In this document: piece by piece, positions 43,746-52,479 of the stretch
Numbering within the stretch: position 1 is the first letter of the stretch
Layout of the letters: every line of letters begins with the position of its first letter
Assembly (NCBI RefSeq): GCF_014650995.1
Contig: NZ_BMWA01000013.1
Location: 166,020 to 230,019 of the forward strand
DNA: 64,000 nt
Direction: 5' to 3'
DNA from: Streptomyces viridiviolaceus
GTDB lineage: Bacteria > Actinomycetota > Actinomycetes > Streptomycetales > Streptomycetaceae
The notes under the pieces: model-generated
Databases searched by the model: none
What the model was told of the DNA's origin: nothing
The model's input: only the letters and a program-made list of their open reading frames with translations
Translations under genes and position numbers: made by a program

Positions 43746-46613
43746 CTAGACTCGTGCACCGGTCTTCTCCACCTGCTCGACCATGCGGGCCAGCTCCACC
43801 CGGGATCGCACGCCGAGTGTCGCGAAGACCTTCCGCAGGTGGTAGTCGACGGTGCGGGTGCTCACCGCGAGGGCCAGCGCCACCTCGCGGTTGGTGGCAC
43901 CCTCGGCGACGTGCCTCGCGATGCGCAGCTGCTGCGGCGTGAGGCGGGTCAGCGCCCCGGCGCCCGCCCCGGGCGAGGCGGCTCCGAGTGCGCGCAGCTC
44001 GCCGCGGGTCTGCTCGGCCCATACGCCGGCGCCGCAGCGCTCGAAGCCCGCCAGGGCGGTGCCGAGCCGGTCGCGGGCCTCGCGCGGCCGGCGCCGCCGG
44101 CGCAGCCACTTGCCGTACAGCAGAGCCGTGCGCGCCCGTTCGAAGTCGCCGTCCGCCTCGTCGTGCCGGTCCAGTGCGCGCCGGTAGAGGTCGTCGGCGC
44201 GGTCCGGCGGGGCCAGCAGGGCGTGGCAGCGGGCCAGTTGGGCGGCGGCGTGCGGGTCGGCGCCGAAGGCTGCCCAGCCGGCGAAGTCCGTCATGAGCGC
44301 ACGGGCCTCGTCGTGCCGTCCGGCGAGGACCGCGGCCTCCACGAAGCACGGCACGGCGAGCCGCCACACGGCGAAGTGGCCGCGCCGGGGCCCGGGCAGC
44401 ACCAGCAGGCCGAGCCGGTCGGCGGCGTCGAACGGACGGCCGCGTCCGAGGTCGGCCCGGGCCACCGCCCACTCCGCCAGGGTGGCCGCCTGGGCCAGCC
44501 CGTGCCGCCGCGCGATGGACAGCGCGGCCGTCACATGCCGGGCGACGGCGGCGGGCTGCTCCTCGATCGATCCCGCGAGCGCCAGGACCGCGTGGTGGTG
44601 GGCCGCCGTGTTGCGCTGCCCGGCCCGCAGCGCGGTGCGCAGCCCCTCCTCGGCGTGGGCCCGGGCCTGCGCGTGCCGGCCCGCGCGCAGTTCGGCGTAG
44701 GCGAGGTACTCCAGCGCCTGCGGCACCAGCGCGTGCGAGCCGACGTGCCGGGCCGCGGCCAGGGCCCGGGCGCCCGCCCGGCGGGCGGCGTCCACGTCCC
44801 CCAGCAGCAGGGCGGCCGCCGCCGACCGCAGCAGCCCCTCGGGCCGGTCGTCGCTCCCGGCCCGGTCCACCACCTGCCCGAGGGGCACGGCGGCCCGGTC
44901 GAGTCGTCCTTCGAGCAACGCCCGCATGCCGAGGCGGTGGTCGCGCACGGGGTCGGGGCCGAGGGGGCGGGACGCGGGTCCCGGATCGCGGACTGCGGCG
45001 GGTCCGTCCGCGGGGCACGGGGTGGCGGGCTCGTCCGGTGGCTCGGCGGTTCCCGGCTGGTCGGCCCGGTCCGGGTCTCCTGCTCCGGGCGGCTCCGTGC
45101 CGTCCGGACGGCACTGTTCCGTGCCCAGTGCCGTCAGGCAGGCCGTCAGGTCCCCCGCCGACCAGGCCGCGTCGGCCGCGGCGAGAGCGGCCGACGCGGC
45201 CTGGTCGGGGGCGTCCGCGGCGAGCAGGGTCGCGGCCAGCAGGAGGGAGTGGTGGGCGTCGCCGACGGGACCGTCCCGCAGTTCCGTCAGTCCGCGCACC
45301 AGCTCGGCCCGCCCCCGTACCGCGGCCGGGCCGCCGCAGTCGCGGGCGGCGGCGAGCAACGGGCGTGCCCGGTCCGGCCGTCCGGCGAGCAGTGCCTGTT
45401 CGGCGGCGGCGGTGTACCGCTCCGCCCGTGCCGGGCCGTGCGCCGTCAGCTCCGCGGCGCGGGTGTACGCCAGCGCGCGCTGCCGGTAGGAGACGGTGGC
45501 CGTGCTGTCGGCCGCGTGCGCCGCCAGCCGGTCCGCGAGCGTCGGCGCGGACGCGCCTGCGGGCAGGGACCAGGAGCGGTGCAGCAGACCGGGGAGCCGG
45601 TGTCCGCCGGCTTCCAGGACGTGCGCGAGGGCCCGGTGCGCGGCACGGCGCCGGTCGGGCGCCGCGGTGGCGTGGACGGCCCGGCCGAGCAGCGGACTGA
45701 GGAATCGGAGCCGGCCCTCCGCCAGGGCGAGGTACTCGGGCGGTGGCGCCGGGCACGGCGGCGGCGCGGCGGTCCGCGGGTGCCGTACGGCGGCGAGGAC
45801 GAGGCCGGCGTCGACGTCCGGGGTGTCCGACGCCCGTACCGCCGCCGCCACCGTCAGCAGGAGGTCCCGCTCTTCGGGCGACGGCGCGCACAGGACGGCC
45901 CGTCCCACGACGTCCGCCAGGGTCCCGGCGTCGGCCAGGGGCCGTGGCAGCGGGCGGTGGCCGCGCAGTTCGGCCGGTGACAGGCGCCGGGTCAGGGCGA
46001 GCAGCAGGGCCGGGTTCCCCTCCGCCTCGGCCAGCAGGCGCTCGCGTACGGCGGGGTCGGCGGCGCCGTCGGTCACGTCGTCGAGCAGGGCGTCGGCCTG
46101 CTGCGGTGTCAGCGGGTCCAGGCGTACGACGGGCAGGTGGGCCAACTCGGGGTCGACGGCACGGTGTCCGGCGACGGAGAGGAGCAGGCCGACCCGGCCT
46201 CCGGTGTGTGGATCCTGTGCCGCGCGGCCGAGCAGGGCCCGGGCCGGGGCGTCCCACTGATGCGCGTCGTCGACCCAAACGAGCAGCGGCGCGTCGACGG
46301 CTCCCGCCGCCGCCCGTAGCGTGGCGAGCAGTCGCTCCGGCGCGACTGCGGCCCCCGGGACCGTCGTTCGCCGGCCGTCGTGGCCGACGGCCGTGAGTCC
46401 GTCCGGTCCGTTCTCCAGGCCCACGACCGGCCCCGCGTCGAAGGAGCGGGCGGCCCAGTGGAGGAGGGTGGTACGGCCGAGACCGGGCTCACCGGTCACG
46501 ACGAGCCGGCCGCTGTGACCGCGCAGGCGCTCCAGCAGCGCGCCCACCGCACGCCGCCCCGCGTCCCGGCCGTGGATCCGCACGGCCTCACGTACCGTCG
46601 TCTCTCCGGTCAT
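43746..46613 (-). CDS. Large LuxR-family ATP-binding regulator (LAL)
   Basis: 955 residues. N-terminal AAA/NACHT-like ATPase: P-loop GEPGLGRTTLL (41-51) and Walker B PLLVWVDDAHQWDA (about 109-122). A long TPR-like helical middle follows, with a probably disordered acidic/proline-rich linker near residues 495-540. The C-terminal LuxR HTH reads LTPQQLRIARHVAEGATNRE and VSTRTVDYHLRKVFATLGVR. The usual P-loop lysine is replaced by Arg47. LAL proteins activate antibiotic and sugar gene clusters. A 20-bp perfect palindrome ends 7 bases upstream of the ATG. Confidence 0.92.
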   Translation of the reverse strand: MTGETTVREAVRIHGRDAGRRAVGALLERLRGHSGRLVVTGEPGLGRTTLLHWAARSFDAGPVVGLENGPDGLTAVGHDGRRTTVPGAAVAPERLLATLRAAAGAVDAPLLVWVDDAHQWDAPARALLGRAAQDPHTGGRVGLLLSVAGHRAVDPELAHLPVVRLDPLTPQQADALLDDVTDGAADPAVRERLLAEAEGNPALLLALTRRLSPAELRGHRPLPRPLADAGTLADVVGRAVLCAPSPEERDLLLTVAAAVRASDTPDVDAGLVLAAVRHPRTAAPPPCPAPPPEYLALAEGRLRFLSPLLGRAVHATAAPDRRRAAHRALAHVLEAGGHRLPGLLHRSWSLPAGASAPTLADRLAAHAADSTATVSYRQRALAYTRAAELTAHGPARAERYTAAAEQALLAGRPDRARPLLAAARDCGGPAAVRGRAELVRGLTELRDGPVGDAHHSLLLAATLLAADAPDQAASAALAAADAAWSAGDLTACLTALGTEQCRPDGTEPPGAGDPDRADQPGTAEPPDEPATPCPADGPAAVRDPGPASRPLGPDPVRDHRLGMRALLEGRLDRAAVPLGQVVDRAGSDDRPEGLLRSAAAALLLGDVDAARRAGARALAAARHVGSHALVPQALEYLAYAELRAGRHAQARAHAEEGLRTALRAGQRNTAAHHHAVLALAGSIEEQPAAVARHVTAALSIARRHGLAQAATLAEWAVARADLGRGRPFDAADRLGLLVLPGPRRGHFAVWRLAVPCFVEAAVLAGRHDEARALMTDFAGWAAFGADPHAAAQLARCHALLAPPDRADDLYRRALDRHDEADGDFERARTALLYGKWLRRRRRPREARDRLGTALAGFERCGAGVWAEQTRGELRALGAASPGAGAGALTRLTPQQLRIARHVAEGATNREVALALAVSTRTVDYHLRKVFATLGVRSRVELARMVEQVEKTGARV

Positions 46614-46620
46614 TCCCCGG

Positions 46621-46640
46621 AGGTTACGCGCGCGTAACCT
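46621..46640. promoter_or_regulatory. Perfect 20-bp palindrome at the start of the LAL regulator gene
   Basis: AGGTTACGCGCGCGTAACCT reads the same on both strands. It begins 8 bases from the minus-strand ATG at 46613, covering the place where the ribosome site would be. It is well placed to be an operator that blocks transcription or translation start. Confidence 0.6.
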
Positions 46641-46836
46641 GGGGCGGAAGCCACTGGTCGGCGCCGGCTCGCAGGCCCGTCGGCCGTGTCACCTGCGTTT
46701 TCGCCCGGTGCGGGCGGGTGACGGCGTGTGCCGCTGCCCAGTGCGCGGCCCCCGGGACCGTGCACCGGCACAGCGCCGGCGGCGCCCGCGTGTCCGCGAC
46801 CGCCGCCGGATGGTGCCGGAGAGGTGCCGGGAGCCG

Positions 46837-47769
46837 TCAGGAGCCGTGCGGGCAGTTGCCCCGGTACTCCTCTATGGTCAGGCTCGGCCGCGGCAGCGGG
46901 CACAGGAACTGCTCGTAGCGGGTGTCGTTGTCGATGAACCGCTTGAGCCAGGAAATGCTGTACTTCGCGATCGTCGTGTTCGACGTGTTCGGCGAGAAGT
47001 GCGTGGCGTTGTTCAGCTCCAGGTAGGCGCGGTCCGTGGCGGCCGGCAGGCTGGAGTAGAACGGCTCGGAGTGGGAGGCGACCGGTGCGACCGTGTCCCC
47101 GTCGGCTCCCACGATCAGCGTCGGTGTGCTGACCTCGGGCCAGGTCTTGTCCAGGTTCCAGGGCGTCAGGGGGATCGCGGCCTGCAGGGACGGACGGGAC
47201 TTCGCGGCCTCCAGGCTGCCGCCCCCGCCCATCGAGTGGCCCATGACTCCGAGCCGGCTGCTGTCGATCCGGCCGCGGACGGAGCTGCGCTCGGTGAGGT
47301 GGTCCAGGGCCGCGAGCAGTTGCCGGCCCCGGGAGTCGGGCTGGTCCAGCGTGGTGTTGGTGTCGATGGTGAACACCACGAAGCCCTGCGAGGCCAGGCG
47401 CGGTCCGAGCCAGGCGATGGAGGACTGGTACGCGGTGAAGCCGGGCGAGATGACGACGGCGCCGAAGGTCCCGTCGCTGGTACTCGTGGGGTAGTAGATG
47501 GTGCCGCCCCCGAATCCCGTGACGGCGAGCGAGGAGACGCTCGTCTCCGACACGGCGTACGGGCCGCGCAGGGCCTCGATGCCGGCCTCGGTGGGCGCCG
47601 GGCCGCGCTCGTAGGGGTTGTCGGCGGCGTGGGCGCCCGGGCCGCTGAGGGTGCCGAGCCCGACGACGGCAACGATGGCCGCCGTCACTCCGGCGAGTCG
47701 CCGCCGCATCCCGCCGGACGCCGGGCGGGAGGCCCGGGAGGCGGTGTGGGTGTGGGGGTGCTGGTGCAC
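46837..47769 (-). CDS. Secreted cutinase / polyester hydrolase (type I PET-hydrolase-like)
   Basis: 310-residue alpha/beta hydrolase with a Sec-type signal ending near AHA-AD (residue 48-49) and a mature part of about 262 residues that starts ADNPYERGPAPT, as in Thermobifida cutinases. Triad: Ser179 in VMGHSMGGGG, Asp225 in IVGADGDTVAPV, His257 in NNATHFSPN. Oxyanion hole residues are Phe111 (SPGFT, Tyr in TfCut2/LCC) and Met180; the substrate-cleft Trp204 is in LTPWNLDK. Cys290 and Cys306 match the conserved C-terminal disulfide. Known relatives split cutin, suberin and aromatic polyesters. GTG start at 47769 with GAGAGGA; MRRRLAG at residue 21 is an alternative start. Confidence 0.93.
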   Translation of the reverse strand: MHQHPHTHTASRASRPASGGMRRRLAGVTAAIVAVVGLGTLSGPGAHAADNPYERGPAPTEAGIEALRGPYAVSETSVSSLAVTGFGGGTIYYPTSTSDGTFGAVVISPGFTAYQSSIAWLGPRLASQGFVVFTIDTNTTLDQPDSRGRQLLAALDHLTERSSVRGRIDSSRLGVMGHSMGGGGSLEAAKSRPSLQAAIPLTPWNLDKTWPEVSTPTLIVGADGDTVAPVASHSEPFYSSLPAATDRAYLELNNATHFSPNTSNTTIAKYSISWLKRFIDNDTRYEQFLCPLPRPSLTIEEYRGNCPHGS

Positions 47770-48093
47770 GACGAGTCGTCCTCTCTGTCGTGGCGAGGGA
47801 ACCGGCCGGCGGTCGCGCACGGCCCGGGAACGCGTGGGGTCGCGTCCCCGGACATCCGCCGACCGGGTTTCGCCGATGTGCTGGCGGTGCCACTGTCGAG
47901 GGGCGGTGCGGTCGGGGGGATCGGCAGAATCACCGGTCTCCCGTGAGGCATGGGGCGAGGGAGGCCGGAAGCGGACCGCGGCGGCTGCCGTGCGGGGTTG
48001 CGCCCCCGCCAGGTCCGTGTGACACCCTCGGCCTCGACCGGCCACCGTGCACGGTGGTCACCGTGAGGACCGGCACCGTGGAGAGGCGGCGGC
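47770..48093. other. Divergent promoter region, cutinase/oxidoreductase
   Basis: 324 bp between two divergent starts. No clear palindrome, hairpin or small gene was recognised; the promoters of both genes should lie here. Confidence 0.5.
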
Positions 48094-48978
48094 ATGCGCA
48101 TCGGACTGCTCGGCACCGGCCCCTGGGCGGACATGGCGCACGCGCCCGCCCTGCGTCGGCACGAGGGCCTGGACTTCGTGGGCGTGTGGGGGCGACGGCC
48201 CGAGGCCGCCTGGGAACTGGCGGACCGTCACGGCACCCGCGCCTACGACGACGTGGACGCCCTGCTGGCCGACGTGGAGGCCGTCGCGGTCGCGCTCCCT
48301 CCCGGCGTGCAGGCCGAACTGGCGGTGCGGGCGGCGCGAGCCGGGTGCCATCTGCTGCTGGACAAACCGCTCGCGGCGACGGTGCCGCAGGGCCGTGCGG
48401 TGGTCGATGCGGTGCGGGAGGCCGGTGTCTCCTCGGTCGTCTTCCTCACCACCCGGTTCCAGTCCGAGACCGAGGCGTGGATCACCGAACAGGCCTCCTC
48501 GGACGGCTGGTTCACGGCCCGGGCCGAGTGGCTCGGCGCGGTGTTCACCGGCGACGGTCCGTTCGCGGACTCGCCGTGGCGGCGCGAGAAGGGCGCTCTG
48601 TGGGACGTCGGCCCGCACGCCCTGTCCGTGCTGCTGCCCGTCCTCGGGGACACCCGGCGGGTCGCGGCGGCCGCGCACGGGCCCGGGGACACCGTCCATC
48701 TGGTCCTCGACCACACCGGCGGCGCGTCCAGCACGCTCACGCTCAGCCTGACGGCGCCGCCCGCCGCGGCGGGGGCGGCGGTGGAACTGCGGGGCCGGGC
48801 CGGTGCGACGCTGCTCCCGGAGACCACGGAGGGACCGGTGCCCGCACTCGTGCGGGCCGCGGACGCCCTCCTCGCCTCCGCCGAGGGCGGGCGACCGCAC
48901 CCCTGCGACGCCGCGTTCGGCCTGCGGATCACCGAGATCCTCGCCGAGGCCGAGGCCCTGCTGAACGGCGGGACCTGA
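48094..48978 (+). CDS. Gfo/Idh/MocA-family oxidoreductase
   Basis: 294-residue NAD(P)-dependent enzyme. The Rossmann motif reads IGLLGTGPWADMAHAPAL at the N terminus; the usual EKP is replaced by DKP in HLLLDKPLAATV. The C-terminal beta-sheet domain contains DVGPHALSVLLPVLGD, giving the catalytic-site His. Substrates in this family are mostly sugars and polyols. GGAGAGG precedes the ATG. Confidence 0.88.
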   Translation: MRIGLLGTGPWADMAHAPALRRHEGLDFVGVWGRRPEAAWELADRHGTRAYDDVDALLADVEAVAVALPPGVQAELAVRAARAGCHLLLDKPLAATVPQGRAVVDAVREAGVSSVVFLTTRFQSETEAWITEQASSDGWFTARAEWLGAVFTGDGPFADSPWRREKGALWDVGPHALSVLLPVLGDTRRVAAAAHGPGDTVHLVLDHTGGASSTLTLSLTAPPAAAGAAVELRGRAGATLLPETTEGPVPALVRAADALLASAEGGRPHPCDAAFGLRITEILAEAEALLNGGT

Positions 48979-48984
48979 CCCCGG

Positions 48985-49326
48985 TCAGCCGTCGGACCGC
49001 TCCTGCCCGAAGGGTTCGTCGCTCCACCGGAACCAGGCCCGGTCACCCTGGATGTGCAGGAGGAACTCGGCGACCGGGCCGTCGGGCGAGGCCAGCGACA
49101 CGCGTCCTCGGATCTCGTCGTGGACCGCTTCCCACTCGCTCCAGTGATCCTCGTCGTCCCGCTCCGCGAGGGCGAGCTCACGGGCGAACAGGTCCCGGAC
49201 GGCACCGAACCCCGGACCGGCGCTGAACCGGCCCGACAACCAGGGGAAGTCGGCGTCGTCGATCAGGATCTCCCCGACCTCCTGGCCGTCGCCGCGCACG
49301 CGCCAGATCTCGCCCTCGAACCCCAC
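48985..49326 (-). CDS. Hypothetical protein
   Basis: 113 residues, acidic and aromatic-rich (ILIDDADFPWLSGRFSAGPG, WSEWEAVHDEIRGRVSLASP, IQGDRAWFRWSDEPFG). Reads like a compact all-beta/alpha protein similar to small Streptomyces immunity or SMI-type proteins, but I cannot name it. GTG at 49326 with GGAGG. Converges with the oxidoreductase gene (6 bp). Confidence 0.65.
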   Translation of the reverse strand: MGFEGEIWRVRGDGQEVGEILIDDADFPWLSGRFSAGPGFGAVRDLFARELALAERDDEDHWSEWEAVHDEIRGRVSLASPDGPVAEFLLHIQGDRAWFRWSDEPFGQERSDG

Positions 49327-49575
49327 AAAGCCTCCGCCGCCCGCATGCCGTGATCGCCGTGCCGAACAGCATGCCACCCGGCACCGACACCGGGCCCGAG
49401 GACACCCGGCGCACCCGGGGCGGCTCCGCACCGCCGGGCGACGGACCGCGCGCACGGACCGCTGATCTCTCCACCGGGTTGTACAGCAATCAACGGATTG
49501 TCAGGGGACGGGAGTTGGGCTTGTATCGGGCGGGTGCCCGGTGGGGGCCGGGCACGGATGAATCAGGGGGGATTC

Positions 49576-50823
49576 ATGCGCGGAAAGCTCAGATCCATGA
49601 TGATCGCGGTCGTGGCCTCGGCGAGCGCCACGACGCTCCTGGCGCCCGCGGGCGCCCTCGCGTCGCCGTACGAGCAGCGGAAGAAGCCCGAGGCGCTCTC
49701 CGTCCAGCGCATCACCCAGGGAGCGAACGGCGCTTCGGGCGACGCCTCGGTCAGCGCGAACGGCCGCTACGTCGTCTTCGGGTCGTTCGCCGACAACCTC
49801 GTGCCGGGCGACACCAACGCCGCTCCGGACGTCTTCGTGCACGACCTGCGAAACCGCCGCACCACGAGGATCAGCCTGACCGCGGACGGCGCCCAGGCGC
49901 CGTACGGCGGCAGGTCACCGGTGATCAGTGCCGGCGGCCGTTACGTCGTCTTCGAGTCGCGCGACCTCATCGAGGGACAGGAGCGGACCGGGTACTTCCG
50001 CCGTGATCTCAAGACCGGCTCGACCGCCTGGGTCGGCGGCGCCGACGACCTGTACCCGGTGCGGGGCACCCTGGTGGGGGCCTCCCTCAGCGCGAACGGA
50101 CGCTACGTGTCCTTCACCGCGCGGCAGAACAACGGCGGCCGTCCCGCCCACCGCACCGCCGTACGGGACCTCGCCACCGGCGAGCTGACGGTCCTGGAGT
50201 CCGGCTGGGCGGCCGAGGCCCACCTCAGCGACGACGGCCGTCGGCTCGTCTACTGGGAGAGCGTCCCCGCACCGGTGCAGAAGCCGCCGTCCAGGGTGTT
50301 CCTGGTGGACCTGAGGACCGGTGAGTCGCGGCGGCTGGACGTGGCGGTGGACGGCTCCACCACCACCTCGCTCTCGGGCTCCCCGGCGATCAGCGGCAAC
50401 GGCCGGGTCGCCGCGTTCGCCTCGTGGGCGACCGACCTGGTGCCCGGCGAGGACCCCAACGGCGCGGGACACGACGTGTTCGTCACCGACCTCCGCGACA
50501 GGACCGTCCGGCGCCTCGACGCCCCGGCCCCGCAGGGCCACAGCACGGCCCCGTCGTTGAGCGGCGACGGCCGGTACGTCGTCTTCGGCTTCACGCCGTC
50601 CGGCACCACCTGGGGCACCACCCACCTGTACCGGACCGACCTGCGCACCGGACGCACCACTCCGGTCAGCCGGACACCGGAGGGGACTCCCGCCGCTGCG
50701 ACGACCGGAGAGCGGCCGGTCGACGCCCGCGGCCGCACCGTCGTCTTCTCCTCCACCGACGGCGCCCTGGCGCCGGGCACGCCGAGTCCGGGCGGCGACG
50801 TGTACGTCCACACGTCGCGCTGA
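49576..50823 (+). CDS. Secreted TolB-like beta-propeller protein (copy 1)
   Basis: 415 residues with a signal peptide (MMIAVVASASATTLLAPAGA then LAS). The rest is a series of PD40/WD40-like blades, each with an S-x-NGRYVVF or GxGRVAAF strand, an LVPGDTN-type loop and a DVFVxDLR strand; at least six are visible. Ligand and role unknown. GGGGG site before the ATG at 49576; an ATG at 49558 is possible. It is followed 42 bp later by a clear paralogue on the same strand. Confidence 0.85.
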   Translation: MRGKLRSMMIAVVASASATTLLAPAGALASPYEQRKKPEALSVQRITQGANGASGDASVSANGRYVVFGSFADNLVPGDTNAAPDVFVHDLRNRRTTRISLTADGAQAPYGGRSPVISAGGRYVVFESRDLIEGQERTGYFRRDLKTGSTAWVGGADDLYPVRGTLVGASLSANGRYVSFTARQNNGGRPAHRTAVRDLATGELTVLESGWAAEAHLSDDGRRLVYWESVPAPVQKPPSRVFLVDLRTGESRRLDVAVDGSTTTSLSGSPAISGNGRVAAFASWATDLVPGEDPNGAGHDVFVTDLRDRTVRRLDAPAPQGHSTAPSLSGDGRYVVFGFTPSGTTWGTTHLYRTDLRTGRTTPVSRTPEGTPAAATTGERPVDARGRTVVFSSTDGALAPGTPSPGGDVYVHTSR

Positions 50824-50865
50824 CCGAGCACACACCGACCGCTCTCCGAAGGGGGAACCGCATTC

Positions 50866-52131
50866 ATGCGAAGCAGACTCGGAGCCGCGACCGCGGTCGT
50901 GGCCGCCGCGTGCGTCGCGGCGCTGCTGACGCCCGCAGGAGCACAGGCCGCACCGCAGGGCGCGCATCACGAGCAGCACGGGAAGAAGAAGCCGAAGGCC
51001 GCGCACACCGTCCGGCTCACCCAGGACGCCGACGGGAAGTCGGACGCGCCGTCACTCAGCGCCGACGGCCGCTACGCCGTGTTCACCTCGTGGGCCTCCA
51101 ACCTGGTCCCCGGCGACACCAACGGCGCCCCGGACGTCTTCGTGCGGGACCTGAGGACGGGCCGGACCCAGCGCGTCAGCACGGACGCCGCCGGAGGCCA
51201 GGCCGGGCTCGGCGCGACCGCGGGGGCGATCAGCGCGAGCGGCCGGTACGCGGTCTTCGTGTCGGCCCAGCCCGACCTGATCCCGGGCGAGGTCCACGAC
51301 AAGCCGTCGGTCTACTGGCGCGACCTGCGGACCGGGGGACTGAAGTACGTCGGCAACGACCTCGGCCATTACATGACGTGGGCCCTGCACGCGTCCGTCA
51401 GCGCCGACGGCCGGTACGTCGCGTTCGCCGTGAGCGAGACCGTTCCCCGGCCCGGCGCGAGGGTCGCCGTGCGCGACATGCGTACCGGGCAGCTGACGCA
51501 GCAGTCGTTCAACCTGCACCGGTCCCACACCCCGCTGCTCAGCGACGACGGCAGCGTCCTGGTGTACTCGAGTTTCAGCTACTGGCCGTACGACAATCCG
51601 GCTTCCGACGTGGTGGTGGCGGATCCGCTCACCGGGACGTCCCGGTCGCTGCACACCCGGCCGGACGGCACCCGGGCCCAGGGCAGGGCGTCCCAGGCCG
51701 GCATCAGCGGCAACGGCCGCTACGCCTCCTTCACCTCGACCGCCGCCGACCTCGGTCCCGAGGACACCAACGGCACCGGTTCCAACGTCTTCGTCCGCGA
51801 CCTGCGCACCGACGCCCTGCGCATCGTCGAGGCACCCGATCCCGCTCTCTCGACCGCCGACGGGGCGCTGAACGGCAACGGCCGCTACCTGCTCTTCCGG
51901 GCGTTCACGGCCGGGTCGTCGGATCCGGGCACCTGGTACCTGCGCGACCTGCACAGCGGCCGCACCCGGGTGGCGATCGCCGACACGGCCGGCACGCCGG
52001 TGCAGGCGACCACCGGAAACCGGCCGCTCGACGCCCGGGGACGGACGGTGGCCTTCGCCTCGGCGGCCGACGACGTGGCCCCGGGCCCGCGCAGCGCGGG
52101 AGCGGACGCCTATGTGCGGCGTCCGCGGTAG
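50866..52131 (+). CDS. Secreted TolB-like beta-propeller protein (copy 2)
   Basis: 421 residues, paralogous to the product just upstream. Signal peptide MRSRLGAATAVVAAACVAAL with cleavage near AQAA, then a Lys/His-rich linker (HHEQHGKKKPKAAH) and propeller blades such as SLSADGRYAVFTSWASNLVP and APDVFVRDLRTGRT. Tandem duplication is evident from shared blade sequences and signal peptide layout. AGGGGG site before the ATG. Function unknown. Confidence 0.87.
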   Translation: MRSRLGAATAVVAAACVAALLTPAGAQAAPQGAHHEQHGKKKPKAAHTVRLTQDADGKSDAPSLSADGRYAVFTSWASNLVPGDTNGAPDVFVRDLRTGRTQRVSTDAAGGQAGLGATAGAISASGRYAVFVSAQPDLIPGEVHDKPSVYWRDLRTGGLKYVGNDLGHYMTWALHASVSADGRYVAFAVSETVPRPGARVAVRDMRTGQLTQQSFNLHRSHTPLLSDDGSVLVYSSFSYWPYDNPASDVVVADPLTGTSRSLHTRPDGTRAQGRASQAGISGNGRYASFTSTAADLGPEDTNGTGSNVFVRDLRTDALRIVEAPDPALSTADGALNGNGRYLLFRAFTAGSSDPGTWYLRDLHSGRTRVAIADTAGTPVQATTGNRPLDARGRTVAFASAADDVAPGPRSAGADAYVRRPR

Positions 52132-52169
52132 CGTTGGTTCTTCGACGCCCACCTTCGGGGTGATGACGT

Positions 52170-52478
52170 ATGGGGAAGATCGCCTTGCGGAGCGTCGGTG
52201 CCGCGGCAGCGACTCTCTGCTTCCTCACGGGGAGCGCCTGGGGCGCCACGGCGAGTGAGTTCACCACTCGGCCGCAGCGCTCCCAGGTGGTGGCGCTCCC
52301 GCAGGTCCTCACGTGCTACGCCACCGTGAGTGAGCCCGACAGAGTGGTGTGCTATCGGGTTTCGTACAGGCATCTGCACCAGAACGGGCAGATCGAGTTC
52401 GTCCCCTTCCTGATCCAGGTGCCCACGCCTGCGAATCCGCCGCCCGTGACGGTCGTCGGCAGCCTGCCGGAGACCTGA
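52170..52478 (+). CDS. Small secreted protein of unknown function
   Basis: 102 residues with a signal peptide (LRSVGAAAATLCFLTGSAWG). The mature part has two Cys (in LTCYATV and RVVCYRV) that could form a disulfide, and a C-terminal Pro-rich stretch. It is 38 bp downstream of the second propeller gene on the same strand, so it may be exported together with those proteins. Confidence 0.65.
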   Translation: MGKIALRSVGAAAATLCFLTGSAWGATASEFTTRPQRSQVVALPQVLTCYATVSEPDRVVCYRVSYRHLHQNGQIEFVPFLIQVPTPANPPPVTVVGSLPET

Positions 52479-52479
52479 C

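Noticed and set aside
42349..46278. Open minus-strand frame of 1309 codons
   Set aside because: It runs out of frame through most of the LAL regulator gene and only its last part (from 43626) is the PucR-type protein; the upstream part is Arg/Pro/Gly-rich, as expected of a shadow frame in high-GC DNA.
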